Shown: piece after piece, positions 1 through 11,687 of the stretch
How positions within the stretch are numbered: position 1 is the stretch's first letter
How the letters are laid out: every line of letters starts with the position of its first letter
Assembly (NCBI GenBank): GCA_020632885.1
Contig: JACKEQ010000007.1
Span: 62,001-126,000 of the forward strand
Length of the DNA: 64,000 nt
DNA from: Alphaproteobacteria bacterium
GTDB taxonomy: Bacteria > Myxococcota_A > UBA796 > GCA-2862545
Direction of reading: 5' to 3'
Program-made: the position numbers and the translations under genes
The notes under the pieces: model-generated
The model's input: only the letters and a program-made list of their open reading frames with translations
Databases searched by the model: none
Told to the model about the DNA's origin: nothing

Positions 1-1
1 C

Positions 2-331
2 GGCACCCTCTGGCCCGAGCTCCCCGTCGCGGTCGACGGCGAGGTGGCCGGGCGTCTCACCGTCCAGCCCGGGGCTGCCTGCGGCGACTGGACCGGGACC
101 TTCGAGCCCGCAGCGCCCATCACGGTCACCGGACAGGCTGTGCGCGCCGCGATCGAGCTCGGCTGCGCGAGCAACAGCTTCGGGAGCGAGGAGAGCTGCG
201 AGCGCGTGCGCCAGGGGGCCGTGTCGCTCGAGTCCCTCGAGATCACGCTCTCCGACCGGGTGAAGCGCGAGCTCGTCGAGGTGCTCGGCACCCAGTTCGA
301 CAACGGGTTCTGCGAGGTCTTCGTCGACTGA
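2..331 (+). CDS. C-terminal part of an unknown protein (cut by window start)
   Basis: An open frame enters from the left edge and ends at TGA 329-331, giving 109 visible residues. The visible part holds four cysteines and a short acidic tail ending FCEVFVD. An internal GTG at 44 is not needed as a start because the frame is open to the edge. No family is recognised. It converges with the next gene, whose stop lies only 6 bp away, so no terminator fits between them. Confidence 0.55.
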   Translation, partial: GTLWPELPVAVDGEVAGRLTVQPGAACGDWTGTFEPAAPITVTGQAVRAAIELGCASNSFGSEESCERVRQGAVSLESLEITLSDRVKRELVEVLGTQFDNGFCEVFVD

Positions 332-337
332 CGCGGG

Positions 338-1771
338 TCAGCCCTCGGCGCGCACGTAGGGCAGGACGTCCTGCAGGCGGGCCGTGAGGGCCGCGTCGTC
401 CAGGGCGTTCACGAGGGGCTGCAGAGGCACGGGGTCCACCCCCTCGCGCTCCTCGTGCACCAGGCCGCGGCGGGAGGGCTTCCGGATGACGGGACGGCTC
501 TCGCAGAGCGCGATGTAGCGGTCCGCCAGGCCCGCGAGGTCGGCAGCCGCCACGCCGCGCATCAGGGCCGGCACGAACACGCGCGTGAGCTCCGGGTGAC
601 GCTCCAGGACGCCCGCGGCGGCGTCCACCAGGCCGGGGACGGAGGGACGGGCGGTGGCGAGGGCCTCGATGCGGTCGCGGGTCCAGAGGGCGGACTCGTC
701 GTCGTGGCCGAGGGAGTCGACGGCCGACCCCGCGACGGACGCGTGCAGACCGGCCTCCGCGAGGGCCGCCAGGGCGTCCCAGGCCCGCTCGGGGTCGTCG
801 GGCCACGCCCGCACGAAGGCCTCCAGCTCGGCCTGGCAGCGGGCTGCAGCACCCCACTGGCGCACGACGTCGATGCCGGTGCCGGCGTACCGGATCCATG
901 CCGCCAGCGGGAAGTGCGGGAGGTCCGGGCTCGCCTTGAGCACCTCCTGGAGCTTGCGGACGAGACCGAGCGGTGCTGGCGGGTCGCTGGCCAGCCAGGC
1001 GTCGAGGGCTGCCCCGCTGCGGGCGTCGGCCATGCCGAGCACCAGGAGGGTCCACGGGAAGCGGTCGTGCAGGGCGGCGGCCACGCGGCCGGCCCACGGG
1101 CTGCTCCAGCTCACGAGCAGCGTGAGGGCGTCTGCCGCCTGGACCTCGTCGAGCTCCAGGCGTCCGGAGACGATGCCGTCGCCGAGGGCCTCTTCCATCA
1201 TCGGCTTGCTCGCGCCGTGGTTCAGGAGCTCGTTCACGGCGCGGGAGCGGTACGGGGACAGGGCGCTGCCGACCATCAGGCGGTGCTCGGTGTCGCCGAA
1301 GCGCACGATCACCGCGTAGAGCGCGGCGTCGTGGCCGTGCAGGCGGGGGACGAGCTGGCGTACGGCGTCTACGCGGTCGGTCCACTGGGTCTCGCCGAGG
1401 ACCTTCACGACCGCGCGGACGAGGGGCTCCGGGCACCCTTCGCGATCCAGGGCGGCAGCGAGGCAGCCGACCGTCTCGGGACGCCCGATCACGCCCGTGA
1501 ACACGAGCCGATCGCAGGCGGCCTCCCCCACCGTCTTGCTGGGCTTCTTGCTCCCGGAGGCGCCGAAGAAGGCCGCGAAGGGGTCTTCGGGCTCGGCGGG
1601 CTGCATGTCGTCGGGGAGCGGGCGGGTGTCGGCGGCCACGTCGAGCATGGCCTCGAGCACGCGCAGGTCGTCGAGGTCGACCTGACGCACGCGGCCCGCG
1701 GTGACGGCACGGGTGCGGGGGTCGTCGGCGGTGAGCCCGGTGAGGAGCGAGTCGCGCAGGTCGTCTTCCAT
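338..1771 (-). CDS. Helical-repeat-like protein of unknown function
   Basis: The start is ATG 1771-1769 because GGAGGAACC lies directly upstream on the minus strand. The frame stays open further upstream but has no ribosome site there. The 477-residue product has no signal peptide or membrane segment. It consists of repeated amphipathic Leu/Ala-rich helices (for example DLRVLEAMLDVAAD and PLVRAVVKVLGE), as in HEAT or ARM solenoids, with a low-complexity acidic and Phe-rich insert near residues 55-75 (PEDPFAAFFGASGSKK). A cytoplasmic scaffold role is only inferred. Upstream lies intergenic DNA with a hexanucleotide repeat, so it is probably transcribed alone. Confidence 0.7.
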   Translation of the reverse strand: MEDDLRDSLLTGLTADDPRTRAVTAGRVRQVDLDDLRVLEAMLDVAADTRPLPDDMQPAEPEDPFAAFFGASGSKKPSKTVGEAACDRLVFTGVIGRPETVGCLAAALDREGCPEPLVRAVVKVLGETQWTDRVDAVRQLVPRLHGHDAALYAVIVRFGDTEHRLMVGSALSPYRSRAVNELLNHGASKPMMEEALGDGIVSGRLELDEVQAADALTLLVSWSSPWAGRVAAALHDRFPWTLLVLGMADARSGAALDAWLASDPPAPLGLVRKLQEVLKASPDLPHFPLAAWIRYAGTGIDVVRQWGAAARCQAELEAFVRAWPDDPERAWDALAALAEAGLHASVAGSAVDSLGHDDESALWTRDRIEALATARPSVPGLVDAAAGVLERHPELTRVFVPALMRGVAAADLAGLADRYIALCESRPVIRKPSRRGLVHEEREGVDPVPLQPLVNALDDAALTARLQDVLPYVRAEG

Positions 1772-1840
1772 GGTTCCTCCGGCGGCGGACCCTATCAGGC
1801 TGCCACGGAGCGCGCGCAGCGGGCTTCGTGGCAGCCCCGA

Positions 1841-1868
1841 CCCGTGCCCGTGCCCGTGCCCGTGCCCG
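1841..1868 (+). repeat. CCCGTG hexanucleotide tandem repeat (about 4.7 copies)
   Basis: Four perfect copies of CCCGTG plus CCCG lie 70 bp upstream of the leftward gene that starts at 1771. The complementary strand reads GGGCAC repeats and has four G-triplets spaced by 3 nt, matching the canonical G-quadruplex pattern. A second tract of the same unit lies in inverted orientation at 4191-4224. Confidence 0.9.
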
Positions 1869-2017
1869 ACGGGGCCTCGCCATCGGCGCGGGCGTCCCGA
1901 TCGCGATCCCCTCCCACCACACCGAACAGGGCGCTGCCATCGGGGATCTGCCAGCCCTGATGGCACCGGCGGACAGAACTCGCCACACCTTCTGCCAGAT
2001 GTCGAGGTCACGCGGGG

Positions 2018-2379
2018 GGGGGCTTCCGCCTCGCCGACCTACCGCTCACGGAGCCGGACCTCGTAGCGGTCGCCACCCGAACCCCGAAGGAGGTGTTCTG
2101 CCTCGTGACGGCCCTGCACCTGCACGGCCTCGCCCAGGAGATCCCCAGGGCGGTACACGTCGCGCTTCCGAGGGGAGCCCACCCCGCTCGTATCGTCCAC
2201 CCGCCTCTCGATGTCTACCACTTCTCCGCCGCCAGCTACTCCGCGGGCGTCGAGGACCGCGAGGTCGATGGGGTCCCTCTGCGTGTCACGTCCCCTGCGA
2301 AATCGGTCGCCGACGCGTTCGAGTTCCGCAGTCGCCTCGGCCTGGAGTCATCCGCCCCTACCTCGAGGCCCTGTCGTGA
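2018..2379 (+). pseudogene. AbiEi-type antitoxin remnant, truncated and frameshifted
   Basis: Frame 2 reads GFRLADLPLTEPDLVAVA, then VFCLVTALHLHGL, then GVPLRVTSPAKSVADAFEFR and GLGLE. This is the order seen in the C-terminal domain of AbiEi-family type IV antitoxins (known family pattern). The N-terminal winged-helix region is absent upstream, where a long G run occurs. Near 2346 one base seems missing: the expected tail VIRPYLEAL continues in frame 1 and stops at TGA 2377-2379. That stop overlaps the GTG of the following AbiEii-like frame, preserving the ancestral coupling. Confidence 0.7.
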
Positions 2380-2834
2380 CCCGCGAGCTCACCGACATCG
2401 CTGCGTCGGTTCGCCGGAGGCTGCTCGACCGGGCCCGTTCCGAGGGCCGCGCTTTCCAGGAGCTGGCCACGTTCCCGGCCCCATACTGGTTGGACTATCC
2501 GGAGCTCCTCGACCTGGGAGCGCCTCGCCTCCTCGGCTACCCGCCGGAGGCAACGCTCGCCGAGAAGCTCCACGCAATCGTGGTGCTCGGCTTCGCGAAC
2601 AGCCGGATGAAGGACTGCTATGACCTGTGGACGGCCGCTCGGCCCGGCGTGGTGACAGGCGAGGGAGTCGGCGAGGCCCTCACGGCGGCCCTCGCCGAGG
2701 ACCCGACGAAGCAAGCGCAGTGGGCCGGGTTCGGGCGCAAGTCTCGGCTCGATGTTCCGACGCTTGCGGAGGTCGTGGATGTGGTGGCCGGGCTGGCGGA
2801 GTGCGGATTCGAGGCAGCGCGGCAGGCTCGGTGA
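2376..2834 (+). pseudogene. AbiEii-type nucleotidyltransferase toxin remnant with internal deletion
   Basis: The frame starts at GTG 2376, inside the antitoxin stop (GTGA), and encodes 152 residues. The first part (DIAASVRRRLLDRARSEG) matches the start of AbiEii/AbiGii toxins. The later part (PRLLGYPPEATLAEKLHAI, then VVLGFANSRMKDCYDLW) matches their C-terminal half. The segment between, which should carry the nucleotidyltransferase core, is missing, and the join at about residue 29 is in frame. Without the catalytic motif the product cannot be an active toxin. Its DNA resembles its neighbours in GC content, so the insertion is probably old. Confidence 0.7.
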
Positions 2835-2899
2835 GCTGCGTCCACATGCTGGTCGGCGGTCCTGCGGCTCCGCACTCACAGCCGCTGGAATAGGGGCAA

Positions 2900-3208
2900 T
2901 CAGGAGTCTGTGAGCCCCTCGCCGTCCTCACTCTCCTCCTCTGCAAGCGATTCCTGGATCCAGGTCCAGCAGGCTGGGGACAAATTCGACGCCTGGCAAG
3001 CCTCGACGATCTGCCTGCGAAGCTCCCGCGGCGGTGTCGATGCGTCCTCCTCAGTGAGGTAGTCACACGCGAACTCCAGGGCCAGGATGACCTCGCCGAC
3101 CTCCAGCATCTGGAGGTGCCCGCGCGGTTCTCCCGGTTCTGCCGGTTTGGGGATGTACTCATCGCATTGCATGACCAGATGATGAATGTCAGGCCGCTCC
3201 CATCGCAT
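2900..3208 (-). CDS. Small acidic protein, MafI-like immunity protein candidate (copy 1)
   Basis: ATG 3208-3206 is chosen because AGGAGGGG lies just upstream on the minus strand; a further ATG at 3226 has no such site. The 102-residue product is acidic. Its core, VGEVILALEFACDYL then REL and ACWTWIQESL, has the GE-x-ALE-LC layout seen in small immunity proteins such as MafI (family inference from memory). It is the first of three tandem paralogues on this strand and has an extra acidic tail (EESEDGEGLTDS) that copy 2 lacks. No partner toxin gene is present nearby. Confidence 0.6.
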   Translation of the reverse strand: MRWERPDIHHLVMQCDEYIPKPAEPGEPRGHLQMLEVGEVILALEFACDYLTEEDASTPPRELRRQIVEACQASNLSPACWTWIQESLAEEESEDGEGLTDS

Positions 3209-3413
3209 TTCCCCTCCTGACGTCATTGAGTGCTACCTGTTGGCTCACGATGGCTCTGCCCGGCGTGCGGACTGGCTCCTGGTGGCCATGTCTCCATGGG
3301 GTGGCTTCCACACCCGGTGGATCCGGGCGCTTTCTAGGCCGAACGGCCCGTGCGTGCAAAGCATCTGGAGTGACCACGTGAGGAGCGCCAGTGAACCACG
3401 TCGTGGTCTTCAC
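2935..3413. repeat. Direct repeat unit A, 480-bp period
   Basis: The region carrying the 3' part of copy 1, its start and its upstream intergenic DNA recurs at an offset of exactly 480 bp: positions 3001-3060 are identical to 3481-3540. Substitutions are scattered and register is kept until about 3335, where small indels appear. The duplication therefore included coding and regulatory DNA. Confidence 0.85.
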
Positions 3414-3688
3414 TCTTCCTCCGCAAGCGACTCCTGGATCCATGTCCAGCAGGATGGGTCCACATTCCGCGCCTGGCAAGCCTCGACGATCTGCCTGCGA
3501 AGCTCCCGCGGCGGTGTCGATGCGTCCTCCTCAGTGAGGTAGTCACACGCGAACTCCAGGGCCACGATGACCTCGCCGACCTCCAGCATCTGGAGGTGCC
3601 CGCGCGGTTCTCCCGGCTCTGACGGTTTGGGAATGTACTCATCGCATTGCATGACCAGATGATGAATGGCAGACCAGTCCCATCGCAT
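3410..3688 (-). CDS. Small acidic protein, MafI-like immunity protein candidate (copy 2)
   Basis: This 92-residue paralogue starts at ATG 3688-3686 behind the same AGGAGGGG site as copy 1. It is nearly identical to copy 1 over the first 65 residues (VGEVIVALEFACDYL, PPRELRRQIVEACQ). It then differs at RNVDPSCWTWIQ against SNLSPACWTWIQ and stops at EEE. Recent tandem duplication is clear from the DNA. The changes cluster in the C-terminal helix, which could reflect diversification of a binding face (inference). About 200 bp of non-coding repeat DNA separates it from copy 1. Confidence 0.6.
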   Translation of the reverse strand: MRWDWSAIHHLVMQCDEYIPKPSEPGEPRGHLQMLEVGEVIVALEFACDYLTEEDASTPPRELRRQIVEACQARNVDPSCWTWIQESLAEEE

Positions 3689-3893
3689 TTCCCCTCCTGA
3701 CGTCATTCAGTGCTACCTGGTGGCTCACGATGGCTCTGTCCGGCCTGCGGACTGTCTCCTGGTGGCCACGTCTCCATGGGGTGCCCTCCACACCCGTTGG
3801 ATCCGGGCGTTTCTTCGTAGGCGGAAAGATCCGTGCGTGCAAGGCCTCTGGAGTGACCACCGTGAGGAGCGCCAGTGAACCACGTCGCGGCCT
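3415..3893. repeat. Direct repeat unit B, 480-bp period
   Basis: This is the second copy of the duplicated unit, aligned base for base with unit A at +480 across its 5' two thirds. It carries copy 2 and its upstream spacer. The right border meets copy 3, which is a much older divergent relative. Confidence 0.85.
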
Positions 3894-4088
3894 TCACTCC
3901 TCCTCCTCTGCAAGCGACTCCTGGAGCCAGTCCCAGTAGATCGGGTCCATGTTCCGCATCTGGCAAGCTTCCACAAGCTGCCGACGAAGCTCCAGCGGCG
4001 GTTTCGACGCGCCTTCCCCGAAGAGGTATTCGCACAGAGATTCCAGGGCCAGCGCGGGCTCACCCACCTCCGCCAGTTCAACATGCAT
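3894..4088 (-). CDS. Small acidic protein, divergent immunity-like paralogue (copy 3)
   Basis: The frame shares VGEPALALESLCEYL, then PPLELRRQLVEACQ and WDWLQESLAEEE with copies 1 and 2, so it belongs to the same family, but its DNA has diverged widely. ATG 4088 has GGAGGAGG about 13 nt upstream and gives 64 residues. An in-frame upstream ATG at 4166 would give 90 residues with a poorly conserved N-terminus. The short form lacks the N-terminal helix of the other copies. It is the most upstream gene of the tandem array on this strand. Function unknown; immunity-like by family resemblance only. Confidence 0.5.
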   Translation of the reverse strand: MHVELAEVGEPALALESLCEYLFGEGASKPPLELRRQLVEACQMRNMDPIYWDWLQESLAEEEE

Positions 4089-4190
4089 GCCTGGCCCCCG
4101 ACCTCCTCCGGCTGGAGGAACGCGCGGGGTCGGAACGATGCATCCGCAGGTTCGTCGGAGAAGCACGGCGTGAAGCTTCTCCAGGCCGAT

Positions 4191-4224
4191 CGGGCACGGG
4201 CACGGGCACGGGCACGGGCACGGG
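4191..4224 (+). repeat. CGGGCA hexanucleotide tandem repeat (about 5.7 copies)
   Basis: Five perfect CGGGCA units plus CGGG lie between the 3' end of coaX and immunity-like copy 3. The unit is the reverse complement of the 1841 tract. The + strand fits the G3N3 quadruplex pattern. Together the tracts bracket the 2.3-kb accessory islet. Confidence 0.9.
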
Positions 4225-4241
4225 AACCAGGCTTCCCCGCG

Positions 4242-5017
4242 CTATGCGCGCGGGGTGGCCTGGTTGCGGCCGTAGAGATCCGCCAACCCCGTCAGCGTCA
4301 ACCACGCCTCCACATGCTCCACCTCCTCCGCCGCCGGCCCCACCAACGCCGACCACTCCCCCGTCGCCACCACCGTCGCGGTCCCGCCGAGCTCCTCGCG
4401 GCACCGCCTCGCCAGCCCGTCCACCAGCCCCACGAACCCCCAGAACATCCCGGACTGGAAGGCCTGGCTGGTGTTCTTGCCGATCGTCCGCTCCGGGCGC
4501 GCCACCTCCACCCCCGGCAACCGCGCCGACCGGCGCTCGAGGGCCTGCTGGCTCACCTGGAAGCCCGGCGCGATGACCCCGCCCAGGTAGTCGCCCCGCC
4601 CGTCCACGCAGTCGAACAGGGTGGCCGTGCCGAGGTCGATCACCACGAGCGGCCCGTCCCACCGGGCCCGCGCACCCACCGCGTTCACGATGCGGTCCGA
4701 CCCCAGCTCCTTCGGGTTCTCCGTCCGGATCCGCAGCCCCGTCTTGAGCCCCCGGCCCACGACCATCACATCCAGGCCCAGGTACCGCTTCACGGCCTTC
4801 TCGAGCCCGTAGAGCACACCCGGCACCACACAGCTCGCTATGGCCCCCTCCAGCGCCTCCACGGCGATGCCGCGGTGCTGGAGCAGGGTGAGCACGAGCA
4901 CGCCGAGCTCGTCGGTGCTCCTGCGGGCCGTGGTGAGGCGGAAGGTGGCGAGGACCTCCGTGCCGCGCATCACCCCGAACTGCGTGTGGGTGTTCCCGAC
5001 GTCGATCGCGAGGAACA

Positions 5018-5018
<1 letters not shown>
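4242..5018 (-). CDS. coaX: Type III pantothenate kinase
   Basis: CoaX phosphorylates pantothenate, the first step of coenzyme A synthesis, and acts in the cytoplasm. The 258-residue product starts MFLAIDVGNTHTQFG, the phosphate-binding motif of the family. It also has GSDRIVNAVG (residues 100-110), then VVIDLGTATLFD and GGVIAPG, all type III hallmarks. The ATG at 5018 overlaps the TGA of the upstream lipoprotein gene (TGATG), so translation is probably coupled to that gene, although no functional link between the two is evident. Length is usual for the family. Confidence 0.95.
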
Positions 5019-8824
<3,806 letters not shown>

Positions 8825-8912
8825 GCCCGGCCGTCTCCACCCAAGGTCGACGACACGGTAGCGCGGGCGGGATCGACCCACAACCCGCGCCCGGCCCGGA
8901 TACGTTCGACCC

Positions 8913-10898
8913 ATGGTGCTGCCGGCCATCGCCCTCCTCGTCTCCCCTGCCCTCGCCGACCGCGGCGCCGGACGGTTCGAGGGTCCCGACCACACCGAGG
9001 TGGACCTGCTGCGCGTGGCGCCCGACGGGCCCCGGATCTACGTGCAGGCCGAGTATCCGGACGGCTCGCGGGGCCTGTTCCTGGTGGACACGGGGGCCAA
9101 CGTCTCGCTGCTCTCGGAGTCCGCGGCCGAGCGGCTGGGGCTCTCCATCGACGCGGGCTTCGGGTCGGTGGTCGGGCTCGGCGGAACGGCGCGCATGGAT
9201 CGGGCGGTGGTCCCGAGCCTCCGGTTCGGCGACGTGGTGGTGCCCGAGGTGGAGGTGGCCGTCGGCGTGCCGGGGATGTCGCCCACCGCGGGAGCCATGG
9301 AGCTCGACGGGCTGCTCGGGAACAACGTCTGGTCGCGCTTCACGCTGGAGATCGACTACCCGGCCGACACGCTGGTCCTGCACCGCCCGGGCACCGTGAA
9401 GATCAAGCGGAACGCGGGGCCCCTCGTGTACGACGGGTCCCACGTGTTCGCGCCCGTGGAGGTCCGCACGGCGCGGGCCCCCGACGTCACCCATGCGGTC
9501 GTGCTCCGCGTGGACACGGGCGCGGGCGACCTCTCGCTGTGCGGGAAGGTGGCCGAGGCCTTCGACGCCGGGTGGAGCGAGGGTCTCGAGCCCATCCTGG
9601 GGCTCGGGGCCAGCGAGACGCTGCCGCCCTTCCGCAACCTCCAGACCACCCGGCACCTCGAGCTCGCCGAGGTCCGCCTGGCCGGGAAGCGCATCCCGGA
9701 CGTCACCTCGGCGCGGTGGATGAGCTTTCGGGGCGATGCGGGCTGCCCGGACGACATGCGCGGCCTCGCGGGGCACCACCTCCTCTCGGGCCACCGCGTG
9801 CTCTTCGACTACCAGGGCGGCCACCTGCAGCTCTCGCGCTCCCATCGCAAGGCGCGCAGCCTCGACGGGCACGCCGTGGTGCTCGCCCAGGAGCAGGCGA
9901 ACGGCGCCACCCCCGAGCGGGCGTTCTACCGCGCGCTGCTGGCGCTCCAGCTCGAACAGCTCGACCTCGCCGAGGAGGAGCTGCGCATCGCCTCCGAGGT
10001 GGACGCCACGCGCGACGAGGCCCTCGTGCTCCTCGCGCGGGTGGACCGCTTCCGGGGACGGCCGGTGGACGCCCTCGATCGACTGCTGTCCCTCGCCCCC
10101 GGCCAGCTCGTGGACCACGAGGAGATCGTGGGGGCGGTGAACGGCCTGCTCTTCGAGGGTCGCAGCGACGAGGCCCTGGCGGTGGCGCGCGAGGCCGTGG
10201 CGAGCCGTCCGGAGGCGGGCTGGGCCTGGGTGGCGCTGGCCGACGTGCTGCTCGTGCGCGGCGAGGTCACCGAGGCGGAGGACGCCATCCTGCAGGCCGT
10301 CGCGAAGGAGGGCTACCCAGACGCACACCTGCTGCGACGGGCCCGCATCGCGTTGGCGTCGGGCGATCGATTGGCCAGCATGGCCCACGTGCGCCGCCTG
10401 CTGCACCTCTACCCCATGGGCGGCGAGTTCCTCTGGTTCTACGCGATGCTCGTCGAGGAGGTCGGCGACCGCGACACCTTCGAGAGCGACCTGGACGAGG
10501 CGATGGCACGCCTGCATCCGGACCGTCGCCCGCTGGACTTCCTGGTGGCCGCGCAGGGCGTGGTCGGGTTCACGGAGGGCTCGCAGGAGGCCCTGTCCGA
10601 AGGGGTCGAGCGAGACTGCACGCCGCTCGAGAAGGGCGCGGCGCAGGACAACTGCCTGGCCTGGTACTGGTCGCTCGCCAACGTGCACCCCGACGAGTCC
10701 CTGGTGCGCATCGAGCGCGCGCTGGCCGAGTCCGGAGACCGCTCGGACTACCTCGACACCCTCGCCATGGTGCGCCTGGCGCGCGGGGAGCTCGCGGAGG
10801 CCGCCACGGCGGCTCGGGAGGCCGCCCGCCTCGCTCCGGACAGCGTGTACATCCTCTGGCAGGCCGAGCGCATCGGGGATCTGGCGGACGACCGGTGA
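8913..10898 (+). CDS. Exported double retropepsin-like protease domain with TPR region
   Basis: The 661-residue product begins with a short signal peptide (LPAIALLVSPALA). Two retropepsin-like halves follow: FLVDTGANVSLL with active-site D59 and downstream DGLLGNNV, then LRVDTGAGDLSL with D201 and RGLAGHHLL. Each half keeps DTG and the later hydrophobic-Gly motif, so a pseudodimeric, pepsin-like active site within one chain is plausible (inference). Residues 310-655 form TPR-like helical repeats (ALLALQLEQLDLAEEELRIA). The GTG of the next gene overlaps its TGA (GTGA), so the two are translationally coupled. Confidence 0.75.
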   Translation: MVLPAIALLVSPALADRGAGRFEGPDHTEVDLLRVAPDGPRIYVQAEYPDGSRGLFLVDTGANVSLLSESAAERLGLSIDAGFGSVVGLGGTARMDRAVVPSLRFGDVVVPEVEVAVGVPGMSPTAGAMELDGLLGNNVWSRFTLEIDYPADTLVLHRPGTVKIKRNAGPLVYDGSHVFAPVEVRTARAPDVTHAVVLRVDTGAGDLSLCGKVAEAFDAGWSEGLEPILGLGASETLPPFRNLQTTRHLELAEVRLAGKRIPDVTSARWMSFRGDAGCPDDMRGLAGHHLLSGHRVLFDYQGGHLQLSRSHRKARSLDGHAVVLAQEQANGATPERAFYRALLALQLEQLDLAEEELRIASEVDATRDEALVLLARVDRFRGRPVDALDRLLSLAPGQLVDHEEIVGAVNGLLFEGRSDEALAVAREAVASRPEAGWAWVALADVLLVRGEVTEAEDAILQAVAKEGYPDAHLLRRARIALASGDRLASMAHVRRLLHLYPMGGEFLWFYAMLVEEVGDRDTFESDLDEAMARLHPDRRPLDFLVAAQGVVGFTEGSQEALSEGVERDCTPLEKGAAQDNCLAWYWSLANVHPDESLVRIERALAESGDRSDYLDTLAMVRLARGELAEAATAAREAARLAPDSVYILWQAERIGDLADDR

Positions 10899-11674
10899 TC
10901 TTCCTCACCCTGGCCCTGGCGGGCTCCTGGGGCCCTCCCCCGCCGCACCCCACCGTGCAGTCGGTCTACGACGGCGACACGCTCACCCTGCACAACGGCG
11001 ACAAGGTCCGCCTGAGCTGGGTGAACACGCCGGAGCTCCGCCCCAAGGAGGACTTCGGGTACGAGGCGCGCGACCTCACGCGGGCGCTCACGCTCGGGAA
11101 GACGGTGGACCTCGTGCTCCAGGGCGAGAACCCGCGGGACGCCTACGGGCGCCTGCTCGCGGGCATCCAGGTGGAGGGGCGGAACCTCTCGCTGGAGCTG
11201 GTGGAGGCCGGGCTCGCGCACGTGTTCGTGATCCCGCCCGAGGCGTTCGACATGCAGCCGCTCCTCGACGCCCAGGAGCGCGCCAGGGCGGCCAGGAAGG
11301 GCATCTGGGGCACCGAGCACTACCAGGGCGCGGCCCACGTCACGTCGCTCCACGCGAACGCCGAGGGCGACGACACCAAGAACGTGAACGGCGAGAGCTT
11401 CCGCATGGTGAACCTCCAGGCGGAGCCGCTGAACGTCATCGGGTGGACGGTGTCGAACGCCGCGGGTCGGTCGTTCGTGCTCCCGGATCTCACGATCCCG
11501 CCGGGCCACACGGTGCAGATCCGGTCCGGCCACGGGGATCCCCAGCGCGATCCCGCGAAGCAGCTCGTGATCCACCTCGGCTCGGACGTCCCGGTGTGGG
11601 ACGACCACGCCGACCGGCTCACCGTGTACGACCGCTACGAGCGCATCGTGGACACGAGGGCCCACGGACACTGA
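10895..11674 (+). CDS. Exported staphylococcal-nuclease-like protein with lamin-tail domain
   Basis: The GTG start lies inside the previous stop codon. A short hydrophobic leader (IFLTLALAGSWG) suggests export. Residues 20-140 are a thermonuclease (SNase) fold: YDGDTLTL, VRLSWVNTPE (catalytic Arg and Glu) and DAYGRLLA (second Arg) are visible. Residues 150-255 match a lamin-tail domain (FRMVNLQAEPLNVIGWTVS, PDLTIPPGHTVQI, PVWDDHADRLTVYD). This pairing occurs in secreted nucleases; here it could degrade extracellular nucleic acid. Length is 259 residues. It is coupled to the aspartic-protease-like gene and converges with the next gene 13 bp away. Confidence 0.85.
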   Translation: MIFLTLALAGSWGPPPPHPTVQSVYDGDTLTLHNGDKVRLSWVNTPELRPKEDFGYEARDLTRALTLGKTVDLVLQGENPRDAYGRLLAGIQVEGRNLSLELVEAGLAHVFVIPPEAFDMQPLLDAQERARAARKGIWGTEHYQGAAHVTSLHANAEGDDTKNVNGESFRMVNLQAEPLNVIGWTVSNAAGRSFVLPDLTIPPGHTVQIRSGHGDPQRDPAKQLVIHLGSDVPVWDDHADRLTVYDRYERIVDTRAHGH

Positions 11675-11687
11675 GGGCCCTCAGTCC

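Noticed and set aside
3186..3878. + strand frames opposite the immunity-like copies
   Set aside because: They exist in both repeat copies only because the DNA is duplicated, and their translations differ in length with no ribosome site.
2018..4224. Mobile element around the AbiE remnant and repeat array
   Set aside because: No transposase, integrase or target-site duplication is visible; the flanking hexamers are simple repeats and not terminal inverted repeats of a known element.
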